A stretch of 64,000 bases of DNA, taken from the NCBI GenBank assembly GCA_000320545.1, contig ADNK01000002.1:1-64000 (forward strand). Direction: 5' to 3'. The translations under genes and the position numbers were made by a program. Each line of letters starts with the position of its first letter. The stretch's first letter is position 1. Positions 35,029 to 49,100 of the stretch are shown one piece after another. This DNA comes from Bigelowiella natans CCMP2755 (Eukaryota > Cercozoa > Chlorarachniophyceae). Under the pieces are notes generated by a model, which saw only the letters and a list, made by a program, of their open reading frames with translations, did not search any database and had not been told where the DNA came from.

Positions 35029-35399
35029 CAATTCAATTTTTATTTATATCATGTCCGATATTCACCAGTGATTTTCCCCAAAATTGTTAGACCTCCTTGA
35101 TACTGCTTGGACTGGTATTCTTATTGATGTTTAAACTTTGTATAACATTGCTATCTTTTATCGCATAGTTTCTTGGCAAATAGATGAAGGAAATATATCG
35201 CCTCGAATGAAAAATAAGATTACTTATGTTAATAATTAATTCAGTACATCCTGTACGTTCTCTCGGTAGCAAATTACAAGGCAGTAAATCTTGTGAAAAT
35301 AATCCCAAAATGGGCCGAAAGAAATTTATTAATAGGTATAATCATCATTATTTCTCAAGATCAAAAACTTTAATTTCACACTTATTTTTATGGATTCAG

Positions 35400-35621
35400 G
35401 ATCTGCAATATTAATTGCAGTAATGTCTTCCTCATACGTGGCAATCATGATTTTGGATAAATTGTGGCTAAATGGAATTCGTAATATTGGCACCGCCCTT
35501 GTAATATGTTATGAAGGTCATAAGATATCTTATCGACTCTAATATCACTCGAGATTTTTTGATACCATAGAGGATTGATCATCTTCACCTCCTTTATAGT
35601 GAATGAGAGGGGGGGAGAGAT

Positions 35622-35682
<61 letters not shown>

Positions 35683-36895
35683 GAGGATGTGCCAGTTTCT
35701 AATTTTGATTGTTGCACTCGATCCAATGTATAATCTCATGATATCATCGTATGGGTTGGATGTATTACTTGATTATTCAGCGGGCTACATTCTATACTGT
35801 ATGAGTAACCTTCGTAGAATGGTGATGAAATCGGAAGAAAATATGCTTGTGCGCTTGGGTACATTAACCCCAAAGTCAGCTCGGTCAATGCAGCATCAAA
35901 ATCAAGTTAAAGGAAAAATTGAAGATGGGATGAATGAAAAAGGAAAATGTCAAGAAGATGATGATTGTAAAGTAATGGGGAAGGGTACTACCTCTTTGGT
36001 GGTAGGATCATTGAGAACCACCACAAGTGAAGATAATGATCACGTAACAGCAACCAAACGTGCTGCTGCAAAGGATGATAACAATAATGTCGATGGTGGT
36101 CCAAAGACACTAAAAAATCAACATGATCAACATAACTACTCCAACACTGAGCTTCTATCTTCTGTTGCTCAAGCAGGAGTTTCAAAGTGGTCTAATATTT
36201 CGCAATCCCCAGCAGATAAGGTGGAAAACGTCAAAAATGTTTTATTTACGCAGAATGAGAGTTTTTGTTCTACGGACGACACAATTGCTCCAATATCATT
36301 GGTGCAGAGTATTGCAGAAACTACATCTGGAGCATCGGCCCTCATGTTTCACCGTTTCAATCAGCAGAAAATAACTATGGAACTTCAGTACAGCGTTTCA
36401 AATGTTGCTATCAATCCCATTGCTCAGAACGACCAAAAATCTGACCTGGAAGCTCCGTCAGCCTTAAATCATAATGCTTATAGTTCCACAGAAGGAAAAA
36501 CTTCAAATAATGGTGGGAAACACAACCCCTTGTTTTGGATGATGTCTAAACACAACTTCAGGAGCTCCCACTCTGAGCGTTTAAGTGACCATCAGAAGAT
36601 AAAGAAAATGTGGTTCACCGTTGTGAAAACAAAACTTACCCGTTTAATCGTCTCCGGAGCCTTAATAGCATCATTTATTGTCGGTATCCTATTGTTCATC
36701 ACTTCCAATCACCTGCAAAACCGTAAACAAAGTTGGTCGAAATCATACGATGCTGAACGAGACAGTTACAACATCGGCACAGACATTGGCTTCTGGGGAA
36801 TGTTGCTCATAAACTGTTACATGCAATTTTATTCTGCCTACAGAAAACCGAGCCCACGTTCCAATGTGCCAGCCCTGATTCCATCCCCTGGATGA
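35400..36895 (+). CDS. Predicted multi-pass membrane protein
   Basis: An exon 35400-35500 carries ILIAVMSSSYVAIMIL. It joins in phase, through an intron containing a (GA)n run, to a long exon 35696-36895. That exon encodes FLILIVALDPMYNLMISSYG, YILYCMSNLRRMV, a long polar Asp/Lys/Ser-rich loop of about 250 residues, then a hydrophobic LIVSGALIASFIVGILLFIT and a weaker IGFWGMLLINCYMQF. The protein ends ALIPSPG. It has at least three to four membrane segments. The large loop in the middle might be an intracellular domain. I do not recognise the family; a receptor-like protein is possible. Confidence 0.6.
35617..35684. repeat. (GA)n microsatellite
   Basis: About 33 GA units, ending just before the acceptor at 35695 of the membrane-protein exon. 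Confidence 0.95.
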
Positions 36896-36959
36896 CGAAA
36901 GAATTCTGATTGAATGTGGATGCTGGGAGGCAAACTTTGAAAAACACATCAGAAATTTC

Positions 36960-38035
36960 AAGCTTCAAAAGATGAATGGCTTTGAGTTAAATTCACAAAA
37001 TGAAGTTGATCGCAAACATTTTTGATCCATCTTGTCACATCACAACATGGTGGACATTGGAACTTTGTGCAATGCTGCATTTGCACAATTGATGCTCTGC
37101 TGCAATGTTCATGTTGGATGGCGCATGCACGCGCATGTTTCGTTCACGCACTTGAAGCATTGCATTGTGATCGAACGGTGGCAGCGGAAAGTGTGCGCAG
37201 CAGGGCTAGAGGGAATGGCAGCGGCAGCAGCAATGGCAAACGATCAGATGTGTGCAATGATGAGGGTGGTTGGGACAAGTTCACTCACGCTAGCACGTGC
37301 TGTCTAGCTGTGCACGGCGGGCGAAACTGGGAGAGAGTGGGCTGCGCTGGTTGCACACGAGCTGTGGGCGAGGTTGCAGCGCCGCACTCGCGCTTACGCG
37401 CTCCATGCTCATTTTGTGCCGCTCAACGCAAAGTTGCCGCCATCACGAAAATGCATGTTTCCTTCTTTTGTGCGAACGTGCTGGCTACAAGGGTTTCTCA
37501 CTCCCCTGGAATCCCGGCAGGCATGCGCGGATTCCACTCCAAACTTTCACACATGACCCCTGTGGACCATGTGAGGGCCCTAGGACCCTCAGGGAAGCAA
37601 AAAAAAATGTTTTTTGGAAAATCGAAAATGGGCAGGGCACAAACTTTGAGTGCTCCGGAAACGCCCCTGACTTCGCCTCCTTCCACAAAAACCATGCCAA
37701 AGTGACAGGTGCAAAAAGATCTTTCTTCTCTCAAATTTTCACAACTCAAAACACAAAATTGAACATTTCCGGAGCAAAATTGCGCGCGCAGGCACAATTT
37801 TTTGCAGTTTGTGGCAGGCGCAGCGAGGCGCAGCGCGGCGCAGCGGGCTCACCAGTTCATTTTTCACTGGTCAAAATTGGCACATTTCTTCTGAAATGAT
37901 TCACAGTTTCAAAATGACATGTTCAAATTCGACAGCGAGTGATGAACGAAGAAAAAGTGAGCCACGATGCACACGCGCATGGTGCATGCGTGTGTGTGTG
38001 CACGTGTGTGTGTGTGTGTGTGTTGTGTGTGCATG

Positions 38036-38069
<34 letters not shown>

Positions 38070-38108
38070 ATGTGTGTGTGTGTGCATGTGTGCATGTGTG
38101 TGTGTGTG

Positions 38109-38145
<37 letters not shown>

Positions 38146-38880
38146 GTGTGTTGTGTGTGTTGTGTGTGAACATGCAATCAAACACCACGATGCCAGCTCT
38201 GGAGGGTTGTGTGTTCCGGATCTGCACATGCATCTTGTGTGGTCAGCACACAGGCATGACTGCATGGCACACATCCTTCAAACCATCCTCCTTGCAGCTT
38301 CTCCTGATGTGACGCCATTCGTCCTTGGCAACCGAGAACGTTGCCTCAAGTTCTCCCCAAGGACATGTCTTCCCGTCCAGCCTCCTCGTCACATGTCCCC
38401 AACCGCACTTTGGCAGAGAAATCACACTGTCGTGTGCAACCACGACTCCGTTGTGTTCATGATGCACCCTCACATGACTCCCGTTCTTCAACACAAAATT
38501 CTCTGAATTTGACATGAGGGAAAGAGGGCAAGGAAGGTTGGTGTGGTGTGCTGGGGTTGGCCCCAATGAGCTCGTGTGAAAAAAAGTTGCGAGCGTCACC
38601 AGAGATTTCACGTCAATTTCGGCCAAAGAAATCCATGGATGTTCACACATGAAATTCGATTTTTCACAAGGAAATCTTCGTTTTTGGTTCAAATCCTGAA
38701 AAAAATTTCGGCTGCCGCCGAAATGAGGCACACCTTGAAAGTCCGCGCATCCCTGCCGGGATTCCCGGGGAGTGAGAAACCCTTGGCTGGCTAGCTAGCG
38801 AACTGAACGTGACGCAGAAAGGTTTCTTTGTGCAGGCTAGCAGGGTGCAGGGGTGCGCGAACGATGATGGACACATCTGA
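36960..38880. repeat. Repeat island bounded by inverted segments
   Basis: GC-richer DNA unlike its surroundings. A segment reading AAGGGTTTCTCACTCCCC, then GGAATCCCGGCAGG, lies at about 37488-37531. It returns inverted at about 38741-38788 with two mismatches. Between them are GGCGCAGC tandem units (about 37816-37848) and a 180-bp TG/TTGTG run (37985-38168). Several long frames exist, but none resembles a known protein. Probably a decayed or non-autonomous mobile element. Confidence 0.55.
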
Positions 38881-40036
38881 TATGGACATTGAAATTCATT
38901 GAATCGTTTTCAATGAACGTTTCAGCTCGAATGTTCCATTGATGGAAATGTTGTCCATCATCAGGTTCATTCATCGTTCATTGGGCCTGAGAGAGATTCG
39001 AGGAGCGTCATCGTTGTTGATTGGTGATGCCGTTTGTACTTTGCGACATATGATATTGTGATGTCTCAGGGCAGAAATCGGTCTATTGTGTTGTCAGTCA
39101 GTTAGTCGCGACATAGAGTAGTAAGTAATAACTGTCGTAGACAAGGGAGGGATAATAAGAAGAGGAGGAATCCGAAAGATTCAAGAATCGAATACGACCA
39201 GCGTACGAAGAGGAGGAGGAGGAGGACACTCGGAGGAATATGAAGGCGGACACAGTAGTCCACGTACTACGAAGGCGTGTGATCCTTTTGTAGGCTTGAG
39301 AGTGTCAAAAACCAACAAAGGAAGAGCTTAGAAATTTCCAAAGCAGTCTCTCATAGGAACCTCAGGCACGTCTCTGCATATCCCTTGAGGGATTTGATCA
39401 AGTGCGATTCTTCGAATCAAGAAAATAATTGAGTAGCTTCCTGATACGAACGAACGAACGAATCATGCAAAGCAATCAGGCTGCTGTCTCAACCGGTGAA
39501 AGGGAGATTGAGCCCTCTGAATTGATGACGAGCTACTCATTCAAAGACAGCGATCTAATTCCTGGTGTCGTCTAACAATCAACGATTCTTCACGAAATCG
39601 TTAGAATAATTTGTAATTGTTGATCAGAAAAACCACTGTCTAGACTCGATGTTCCGAGGAATAGATCAGTGTCAAGAAATCAAGAATCCTACATGTATTC
39701 ATTCATCAGAACTTATTATTATTAATACCACCTCTCAACAAAATCAATCCACACACTACATTCTGCAACTGCATTAGGTCTGAAAATACCATTGGAAATG
39801 ACTTGGATAAAAGTAGAGGGTATTTTCTTTCGTTTGAAACGTATTCATTGCTAGCTCATCGGAAACACCATTAAATTCTCCTCCAACAACATTTTTCAAA
39901 ACATGAAGCGGGACTTTAAATATGGGCTCGGTCTCAACGATTGACGTGCCAGATCAAGTACTACGAATGAGTTCAATAATCGTTGATTACAAATGAATGG
40001 TCATTGCATCTTGTAATGAGTCCTTACTACACGCAG
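38880..40036. other. Intergenic, mostly unrecognised
   Basis: A self-complementary CATTGAA/TTCAATG-rich stretch lies at 38888-38985 and AGG runs at 39209-39225. A minus-strand open stretch around 39775-39945 is protein-like but has no acceptor. Otherwise nothing recognised. Confidence 0.45.
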
Positions 40037-40483
40037 ATGATGGAATTAGATGATCCAGAAAATGGAAACGATGGTTTGAGGACCCCTCCACTTCAAACAC
40101 CACCGTACGTCGTAGAATTATATTTGCGGTGCAATTGATTGTTGAGCTGGATACTTCCTCTTTGTTAAATTGCAATGCGTCAATGAATGCTTCATTAGCT
40201 TGAGTAAGTTGTGCCGATTTAGATTGTATTTGAATAGTAATAATAATTTCACACAGTAATGAGCCGGAAGATATAGAAGCAGATCTTAAAATCATACTTT
40301 CAAAAAGAGCGTCGGTATTGGATCCATCTCAGGGTAGAAATAGTCATAGTGGACGTAGACTGCTGCTACTACTATGAACAAGTTATAATTATGAAATGTA
40401 AGCACAATATGTTTATCATATGATCTATCTAGATATCTACCACAAACATAAACATAAAACACACAGACACGTTTGTTCTTTTA

Positions 40484-40525
<42 letters not shown>

Positions 40526-43032
40526 ACATCCACACATATACAAATTTAAACAGATACTAATAATTATACAAACTTCCCAACAATCGAACAAAGTGATAGC
40601 ATATTCCACAGAACTTTTGCGTATTTGATTGCAAAGAGGATGAGATGAAGGTAACCCATGCGTGTTTGATTGCAAAGAGGAAGAGATAAAGTTGCTACTA
40701 GAAGACATGCCGGACTTGATTGACGATGAAGAAACTAAAGTGAACCAGGAAATGAAGGCATTTCGAGAGAGAAATGTTGAGAAAGCAAAAAATCTGCAAG
40801 ATGAAGTAAAGCAAGAATCTTTGAAGGAGCTTCAAGCTATGGAGGATGAAAGCTTAAACGCAAGGCTTAAGAGCATCGAGATTGCAAAAAGATTAAGTGA
40901 TGCAGCAAGGTAGTAATATCAACACGAGAGGCATACAAGTACAATAACAGTTGAATTGGAGAAAGGGAGAAGACTTGGGAATGCACAATAATACTGTGAT
41001 GATGGCAGGAAAGAAAGGGTGTCTGAAGAGAAAGATATTATTAAAATGTCAAACGAATATCGACGAAAAAGTATAATTGAAGCTATCGAGGCCGCAAATA
41101 CGGCAAGGTGTTTAGCATGGCTAGGTTTATTTGCGTAGAAGAAGAGGAAACACTGTATACAGGGTCTGTTGTTTCGGTTGTGATGAATGTGAATGATGTT
41201 GTGCAAAAGTAGTATCAACACAATATATAAGACGCTACTATAGGTTGGAATGACATTCCGTAGGAAAGGAAACACCTCAGTCTCTTTTCATGCCTTTATA
41301 CCTACTAATATTCATGGGCGGGATTCTGTTCACTGTCGCAGACGAGAAAGGAAAATGGAACATGTTAAGTGCGATGAAGAGAGTCGCAATGAGAGGAAAC
41401 TAAACCAAACAAAAGTGAAAGATCTGTATGAGTTAGCGAGGTAACTATTATAGTTAAAAACCTGAGAAAAAAACACTGTGAGTACCGTACCCCAAATCAT
41501 CATAGAGTGTTCAGCAAATAGCTAAAGTCAAATCGATACAGTGTTATGGTACCTTGCAAGTAATCTGATATAATATGACCGATGATGAATATTTCTTTTT
41601 TCTGGTATTTTTGATATTTTCGACACTAAAAAGGAATGAACGCTTAAGTGAAATCAAGAAAAACGGAATTGAAACCTTGAAGAGCAGACGTAATAGTATT
41701 CTCGAAGCTAAACGTCTCTATCAACAAGCTGTTATTGAGGTTGTACGTGTAATTTGTAGACAGTAAAGGGGAGAGATGCCTCATAAATTGGATAGTGAAG
41801 TAGAGCTGCTGCCGCAACATGTAATTATGATATCGATCTATGGCTACTGGTTCGGTTGGCTGCAGCTAATTGCTTCATACTCTCCGTTGATGTCGTCTCT
41901 TCTTTTGTCTTATCATCCCTTAGAACCAAGCTGAAAGAGAATATATCGACAGAGCTAATGCCAAAAATAGGTCAAACAGCATTGAGAAAGCCAAGAAACT
42001 TGCAGAAATAGCTCTGGAAGAAATAATTGTGGAACGAAAAAACGCAAGAAAAGCCGAACTTCAATATAAGGAATTATCAATAAAAAAGGCTATAGATGCT
42101 GTTTATACAGAACAAAGAAGACGAATAAATTCCCCGGTCAGTCAATCTCTTAGACATTTTTTCTGGAAAGAAGAAGAAGAAGAAGAAGAAGAAGAAGAAG
42201 AGGAAGAAAAAGAAGAAGGAGAAGAACGACAACCCTCTCAAATGTTGAGGATATGAATAAATATAAGGATATTTGGCTCAAATTTAGCTCTAAACCTAGT
42301 TATAACAGGAAGAAGAAAAGATTCGAAATAGGAGCGCTACATTCATTTGTGAGGAGGTAACAACATCTAAACATTATCCATCCATACGTTATCCATTTAC
42401 ACACATATCCATCAAAAATTAAAACAATATATCCAAGCAGGCACTTCGCTGCTATTAGTTACTGTGATGATTGAAACTTACTGTTCCTTATATGGATTGG
42501 CTAATACGGAGGAAGAGGAGGGGGAGGAAGAATCTTCAAAATAACAGATATGCAAAGCCTCATCACATTTATTGATAAAAAAAGGTTAACAGATTATTGG
42601 AACACGTCACCACTACAACTACTACTACTACTACTACCGTTGTCAATAATGACGACGAGGACCCTGCTGCTGAAAGCTGCATAAAATCGTCTGATGTACC
42701 TGTATCAGTGAAAATACTTCTCGAGGTATACATCATATCGTAGTTGATCAACACAAAAAAAAATTAAAACAATTGAGCTATTTACATCTACACCAATCTA
42801 AAAATAATTTCTTATTCTCCTTACGTTTCCTGACCAGATGTTGCTCTGAGCTCTGTCAATTTCAATACTTTTCCCATACTCTTCATCACCACGTCATCGT
42901 AAATCGTTTTTCTTATATCTTGTCATTTGCACAAAGACCTCGAAGAAACTTCCAATGTCACCTCGGAAATTCAAATACAAATTCGGTATTACAGTTACAT
43001 ATGAACACATTCACACATACCCACGCGCGTAT

Positions 43033-43125
<93 letters not shown>

Positions 43126-46100
43126 CACAGTTTCTTCTAAAACTACTGACTTTGGTTCTCGTATAGTATTCTAGATTCTTACACGTTCTAACCTCCCGTA
43201 TTGGAAAGAAATAATATTTTGATCATAATGGTGTTTGTAAAGCTACGGGGAGTCCAAAAAGTAACGAAGATGAAAAGGGGAAGATAACAGATAGTAACAA
43301 TGCTGACGATAATTTAGACATGGATTCGTTGTGGGACGATAAGGTTGTATTCTAGATGATGTGCAATGCGTTTAATCTATATTTCAGATTCTCTTTTTCC
43401 TGTGCAACCATGACGCGCTGCTACTTGAACACTAATATTCAACGACTGTCTCTTAATGCTGGTGATGTTTCCAGATTGACACTTCCAGTCTTCCGCCTTC
43501 AGTATGCCCCGATGACATCGTGCAAGATAGGATGAATCAATACTTACATGATGACGAAGATGTACCTGGACACCCAACGCTCCCCATGTAGGTTTCAATT
43601 TGGAGTAGTCATTTTCAAATTAACCCACACATACACATATATAAATAGATAAATATAATTTGTGGAGTTTCCATTTGAGGCAAACGACCACTACGATTTT
43701 GCACGGAGCAATGACATTGCAATTGGAGTTGTTGCCACTTTTGACATTTTTTTTTGTTGTTCAAAAAATCTGAAATTCAGGCCACTTCCACGCGTCTGCA
43801 AGAGAGGATGTGCCGTGTTTTTTTTCCGATGAAAGTGTGCTTAACTTTGAGGTGCCATTATAGACATGAGAGGGTTACATGGTTTTTGAGGCAAACTAGC
43901 AAAGTTACGTGACCTAATCAAGTAGCCACATGACCTGATCTCCAAAAGCCACGTGGTTCACACATGTGATGCAACATGCACATGCATTCCATGCATGTGA
44001 CATTGCTGTGTCTATCATTGACAGCTACAGAGCTGGATGCATGAGTTGTGCCCAACAGTGCACATCATTTGCCATTTGACACATCAACCTGGTGCTGAGG
44101 CCACCGCCATGCTTGCATGATGGACGTGTGATGCGCATCAGGACTAGAGAAGAGCACACACGCAGCACACACATTGCTGAAAGCATCGCCGCAGATTCTT
44201 GCAGTTGCAATGCCAGAATGTGCTGCAGCACTTTCATCTCATTTCTGGCACTTTGTGTGACACAGACTTTCTGCAACACTGTGGATTGTGTCGCTCCACA
44301 TCGCGTCGTGAATGAACGAACAAGCAATGCAAAATTCCAAGGCGCTGCAGCCAAACAAAGGTTGAACATTGTCCTTCATGTTGATGCTCCCATGTTCGCG
44401 CAAGTTTGACATGCATGCAGTCGACATGTGAGCGAGCATGGACTGAGGAAATTGGCAAATTGACTGTGCACGTTGTGGCAGGTGAAGCGGCACAGGTGCG
44501 ACAAGCATTGCCGTGACGCTTCAGCCTGCCGCGACAAGGAATGCACACGCATGTCGCGCGACAAGGCTGGTCCTTGTCGCGGCCTAGAAACCCAATGCAA
44601 TTGCATGTGACTGATGACAAGCTTGACATCTGTCAAGGGGCGGTCAAGCTCTTGCACGATGTCATCACAGTTCAACCTGAACACCGCTGCCCACTCGTTT
44701 GCCACCTTTTGCTCACTGCGCGCACATCGCACCGCACCCAGCCCCTCAATTGTGGACACGATCTCAATGCTTCACATCGGTGCTGCTCTGACTGCACGCA
44801 CACGCGAGAACCACGTGGGAGACAAGCGCTTCCATCACGTGCGTGCAGCAGCGCCTGCAAGCAAAAACTCTTTGCGCGAGGACTTCTGGAACTTCACAGC
44901 ATGACAACACCCTGCCAATGCTGATGTGTCATGATGGACACAGCAACAGCATGTCCATCATTGTTGCCAAAACTCAGCCAAGCAGAGTGATTGGTTTGAC
45001 GGAGCACGTGCACCAGCTGACAAGTGGAGCCATTGCGAATCGAAGAGGGACGCATTCAAGATTCAAGATTCGTGTTCGTTCGACCACTTGAAGTTCATCA
45101 AACAAACGTGATGACAGACTGGCCTGACTTGGGAACAATGAGAACAATGATGAAAAACTGCACTTTCAAAGTGTGACAAGACACTTGCAGTGTGTCGAAC
45201 TGGCTTCAGTGAGGACTGAAAACTGAGCCTCGAACTGACTTTGGTGGGCTGGTGAGAACTGACCAGTGAAACAAAAAGGAATGAAGAATGGCATCACTCC
45301 AGCCACTCCTCCTCCATTCCTAGCTTCATTGTCTTTTGTGCCTGATCTCGGGAACAATGAACAATGATGAACAATGAACAATGAACAATGATGACGAACC
45401 ACACTTCCAAAGTGTTGCAAGACGTTTGCAGTGATCGAAGTGCAGTGCCTCGAACTGGCTTCAGTGAGGACTGTGACCAGCAAATCAACTGGCTGGTTTT
45501 TCAAGTTGGCATGATTTGGTCATTGTGTTGCAATGACACTGTGAACAATGAACAATGATGACGAACTGCGTTCCAAAACGTTGCAAGACACTTGCAGTGA
45601 TCGAAATGCAGTGCCTCGAACTGGCTTCAGTGAGGACTGTGACTGGCGGCAAATCAACTGGCTGGTTTTTCAAGTTGGCATGATTTGGTCATTGTGTTGC
45701 AATGACACTGGCGGCAAAGTTCTGACGGCGCAAGACCTCCACTCTGAGCAAAAACTTCCTGAAGGCCATGTCCACACGACGATCTGCGTTTGGATCATCC
45801 GAGGGGGGCCCCAGCAAAACTTTGGTTTTGGCAGAGTCCGGAGCGTCAAAGAGTGAAGAGCAGAAGGAAGAATCTGGGCCCAGAGCCAATCTCATGCGCG
45901 AGAGAAGTTTGTTTCTCTCTGCATTCAAGTGAGTGCAATGATGGATGAGGTGGTTGACAGTTTGAACAACCTCAGCATTGCAAAGAGGACAAACTGAGGA
46001 AGAGGGGGGCAGGTTGCAAGTTTCAGCCCTGCGTTCTTCAGTTTCGCAAGTCCCAGCGCGGAGCCGGAGTTTGAGCAACACTCCTGAATTGTCATGCCAA

Positions 46101-49100
46101 TCATCGAGATGACACTCAAACAATCTGGAAGCTGGCCTTCCAATGTGGCTCTTCGCCCAGGCTCTGAGTTTGCAGATTGGGGTGTCGGGTTTGACGAACG
46201 AGCAAAAGCTGTGACACAAGTTGCCATTGGAGGACAGAGAGGCCCTGACTCTTCGGTGGAGGTCAAGATCAACCAATTTTGGATGGGTCTGGTCCAAGTT
46301 GACCAACACGTCAAAGCCACGGGCAGATTGGCCACAACCAGCAATGCGGTGAAGAATGGACCCAGTGTTGTGACCCCAACTTGAGCGCAGAGCGTCAGCC
46401 TGATCCAGAGAAAGGTGCAGTGGATCCTTTGTCATGAATTCATCAGGTTGCTGACGCATCCTGCTCAGGAGGCTCATGAGAGACTTGTCCCAACGGGCCT
46501 GCAGACCTTCCTGGCCACACTCAGACAATGGGAAGCACAGGGGTTGGCCATGGGCTCGAATTCTGATGAACAATGAACAATGAACAATGAACAATGATGA
46601 TGATGAACAATGAACAATGAACAATGAAGAAAGCGTTGATCAAAACCACGTGCGCCAGAACCACATGGGAGACAGGCATTTGTAGCGCGTACCACTACGC
46701 GGGCACAAGTCACGTGCGACAACAAAGGGGTTGTCGCGGATATAGAATATAGATAACGTAGATATTAATACAGCATAGGCACGTGGGTTCCGGCGGGACT
46801 CATGGCAGCACACCGGAAGTGTGCTGCCCCACGTGCGGCGGCATTCGCGAAAGCTTCGCGAATGATTACGCAGTGCACGATTTAATAAAAATATAATCTT
46901 TAATAAAAATAAACACAACTCTTCAAAAGGAAGCAAACGTGCCTTTCCCCCCCCCTGCCTACTTGTGCACGTAGCGCCTCGGCCTGTGAACACCTTACGC
47001 GCAACAACCTTTGGCTTCCACACACGGGAAACGATTTGACTAACAATGTCACAGCAGCTAGAAGAACAGCAGGACTTTGGCTCGCAGGCCGTGCAAGGGC
47101 ACGAGCAGAAACAGGAAAGGAAGGGCGATACGGACGCTAAGGAAGGAGGAGGAACACCTCCACAGGCACCGCCGGGACCAGCACCCGGGATTAAGAAAGC
47201 AGATGCAGCAGCAGAGGCACTGGAGAACTTCTACGAGGCGGACGACGAGGACGTGGCCGCCGAAAGCAAGAAGGTCGTAATGGCATTACGAGCCTTGCGA
47301 CCCAGGGCGAGCAACTACGCCAAACTGAAAGTATCGATAGAATACAAGTATCAGACACATGATGTTTGGGCAGCTATCATGCAGGACATCATGGATTACG
47401 AAGCAGACTTACCTCCAGAGTGGGCAGCTTTGTTTAGGAACGACGGGGGTCTGGGCGCCTCGCGGGGGACGACCCAGAGCACCGTCAAGCAGCAGCAGCC
47501 GGTACAGCGGAACACCCAGTTCATGTCTGTTAAAACAGCACCGGTTATGATAACGAAATACAACGGGAAAAGAGGTGAGGCAAGGAGGTGGTGGAAGAAC
47601 GCTAGGAGTATACTCTGCGACTTTACCCCTAACCCCACCGAAAACGACAAGCTCAAATGGCTAGCTATAATAAAGCAAGCCATGGACCTTTACGAGACAG
47701 GCAGGACCCGGATCAGGCAGCTAGAGAAAATACACACTACAGTTAGTGGGCTACGAGACGTTGAGGCGATAATGAAGGCTTTTGTAAATGAACAGGATGC
47801 TAACTCCCTACCCCAGGCTATTAGAAAATACAGAGCAATGATGCAGCATGAGAGAGAACCTGTTAGAGACTTTGCCACGCGCTTCCAGGATATGATCGAC
47901 GAACTACATGATTTTAATTACAACACAGGTGATGATCAGGCAAGGTTTGAAGAGTTCAAGTTAAAGATAAAGGAATCCACTTACGTTACGGAGAAAGGCT
48001 ACACCACGATGGAGGCAGCAGTGCAGGCTATATCCCTACGCGAGCAGGAGCAGGACCGCAAGTTTACCAGCCCTAAGGTACCTGGCATAGGAAACATTAA
48101 CGCTATTAAGCCGCAGCGAGACTGGTACAAGGACAGGGAAGGTAACCGACGTTGCGGATACTGCTCACGTAAAGGGAAACACACCGCTAAGACTGCAGAG
48201 ACAGGAAAGAAGGACGACCCAGGATGACGATCAGGCAGCTCAACGAACACTACGAGAAGTTAAAGAGAAAGAAAGGCAGAGGACAAGGATATAACAACAG
48301 CAAATGGCAAGGCAGCAACAACGGGAAGAACAATAAATATAAGAACAAAAAGCAGAACAGTATCAATGCTATACAGCAGCAGATAAACGGAATATTAGAT
48401 CACCTTAAGCAGGCGCCGACGAAGACAGCAGTACCAGCAACGCAGGACCAAGACAAGCCCATGACCCTAGACGACATAAAGAACTTAGGAGTATGCAACA
48501 TTAATGACGAAGACGCTAACAGGACTATCAAAGTTGCTATGACCAAGGTTAAAGTTAAAGACAGCTACGGAGACTACAAGAAACTACCTGCCCTTTGGGA
48601 TAGTGGCAGCATGCCGAAGTCCTTCATAAGCCTAAGCACAGTAAGAAGGTTAGGACTATTGGATCAAGTGACTAAGAAAGAACGTAAATATGCTCAAGCA
48701 GACGGAAGCTCTTCCATGAAGACCGTCGGTGAGCTAATGCTAAAGCTACAGATACCTGGCAGCGACGCGGAGACCCAAATCAAGACCCGAGTAGCCATGA
48801 CTTTATCCATGGAACTACTCCTCGGACAGGATGCCCTAGAAAAATTAGGGGGGATCATATCATTCTACAATCACAAGATATACTTTGCTAAGTTGCCAAA
48901 GAAGTCAGGCAGGACCATCAGCCAGAACATGATACGGCTTGACGAGTGGACCTCTGAGTCAAGCGTTAATGCGTTAGAGTTTATGGACCTAGCGGACAAC
49001 AAGCTACCTACACCTACCGAGCTACGGAAGAAGAACCCCGGCAAGACCATCCGACAGATAACGGAGCTACTGGACAAGACCCCCCCAGCTGATGATTGGG

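Noticed and set aside
37022-38731. Several frames of 100-227 codons in the repeat island
   Set aside because: They overlap on both strands, lack family motifs, run through TG repeats, and their codons reflect GC-rich repeat DNA.
39775-39945. Minus-strand protein-like stretch (contains FKVPLHVLKNVVGG)
   Set aside because: No AG acceptor or ATG fits its frame, and I could not join it to a neighbouring exon.
39987-40295. Minus-strand 103-codon frame (contains SAQLTQANEAFIDALQ)
   Set aside because: It overlaps the first two exons of the coiled-coil gene on the plus strand, which have a good GTACGT donor and matching phases. I judged the plus model better, though not beyond doubt.
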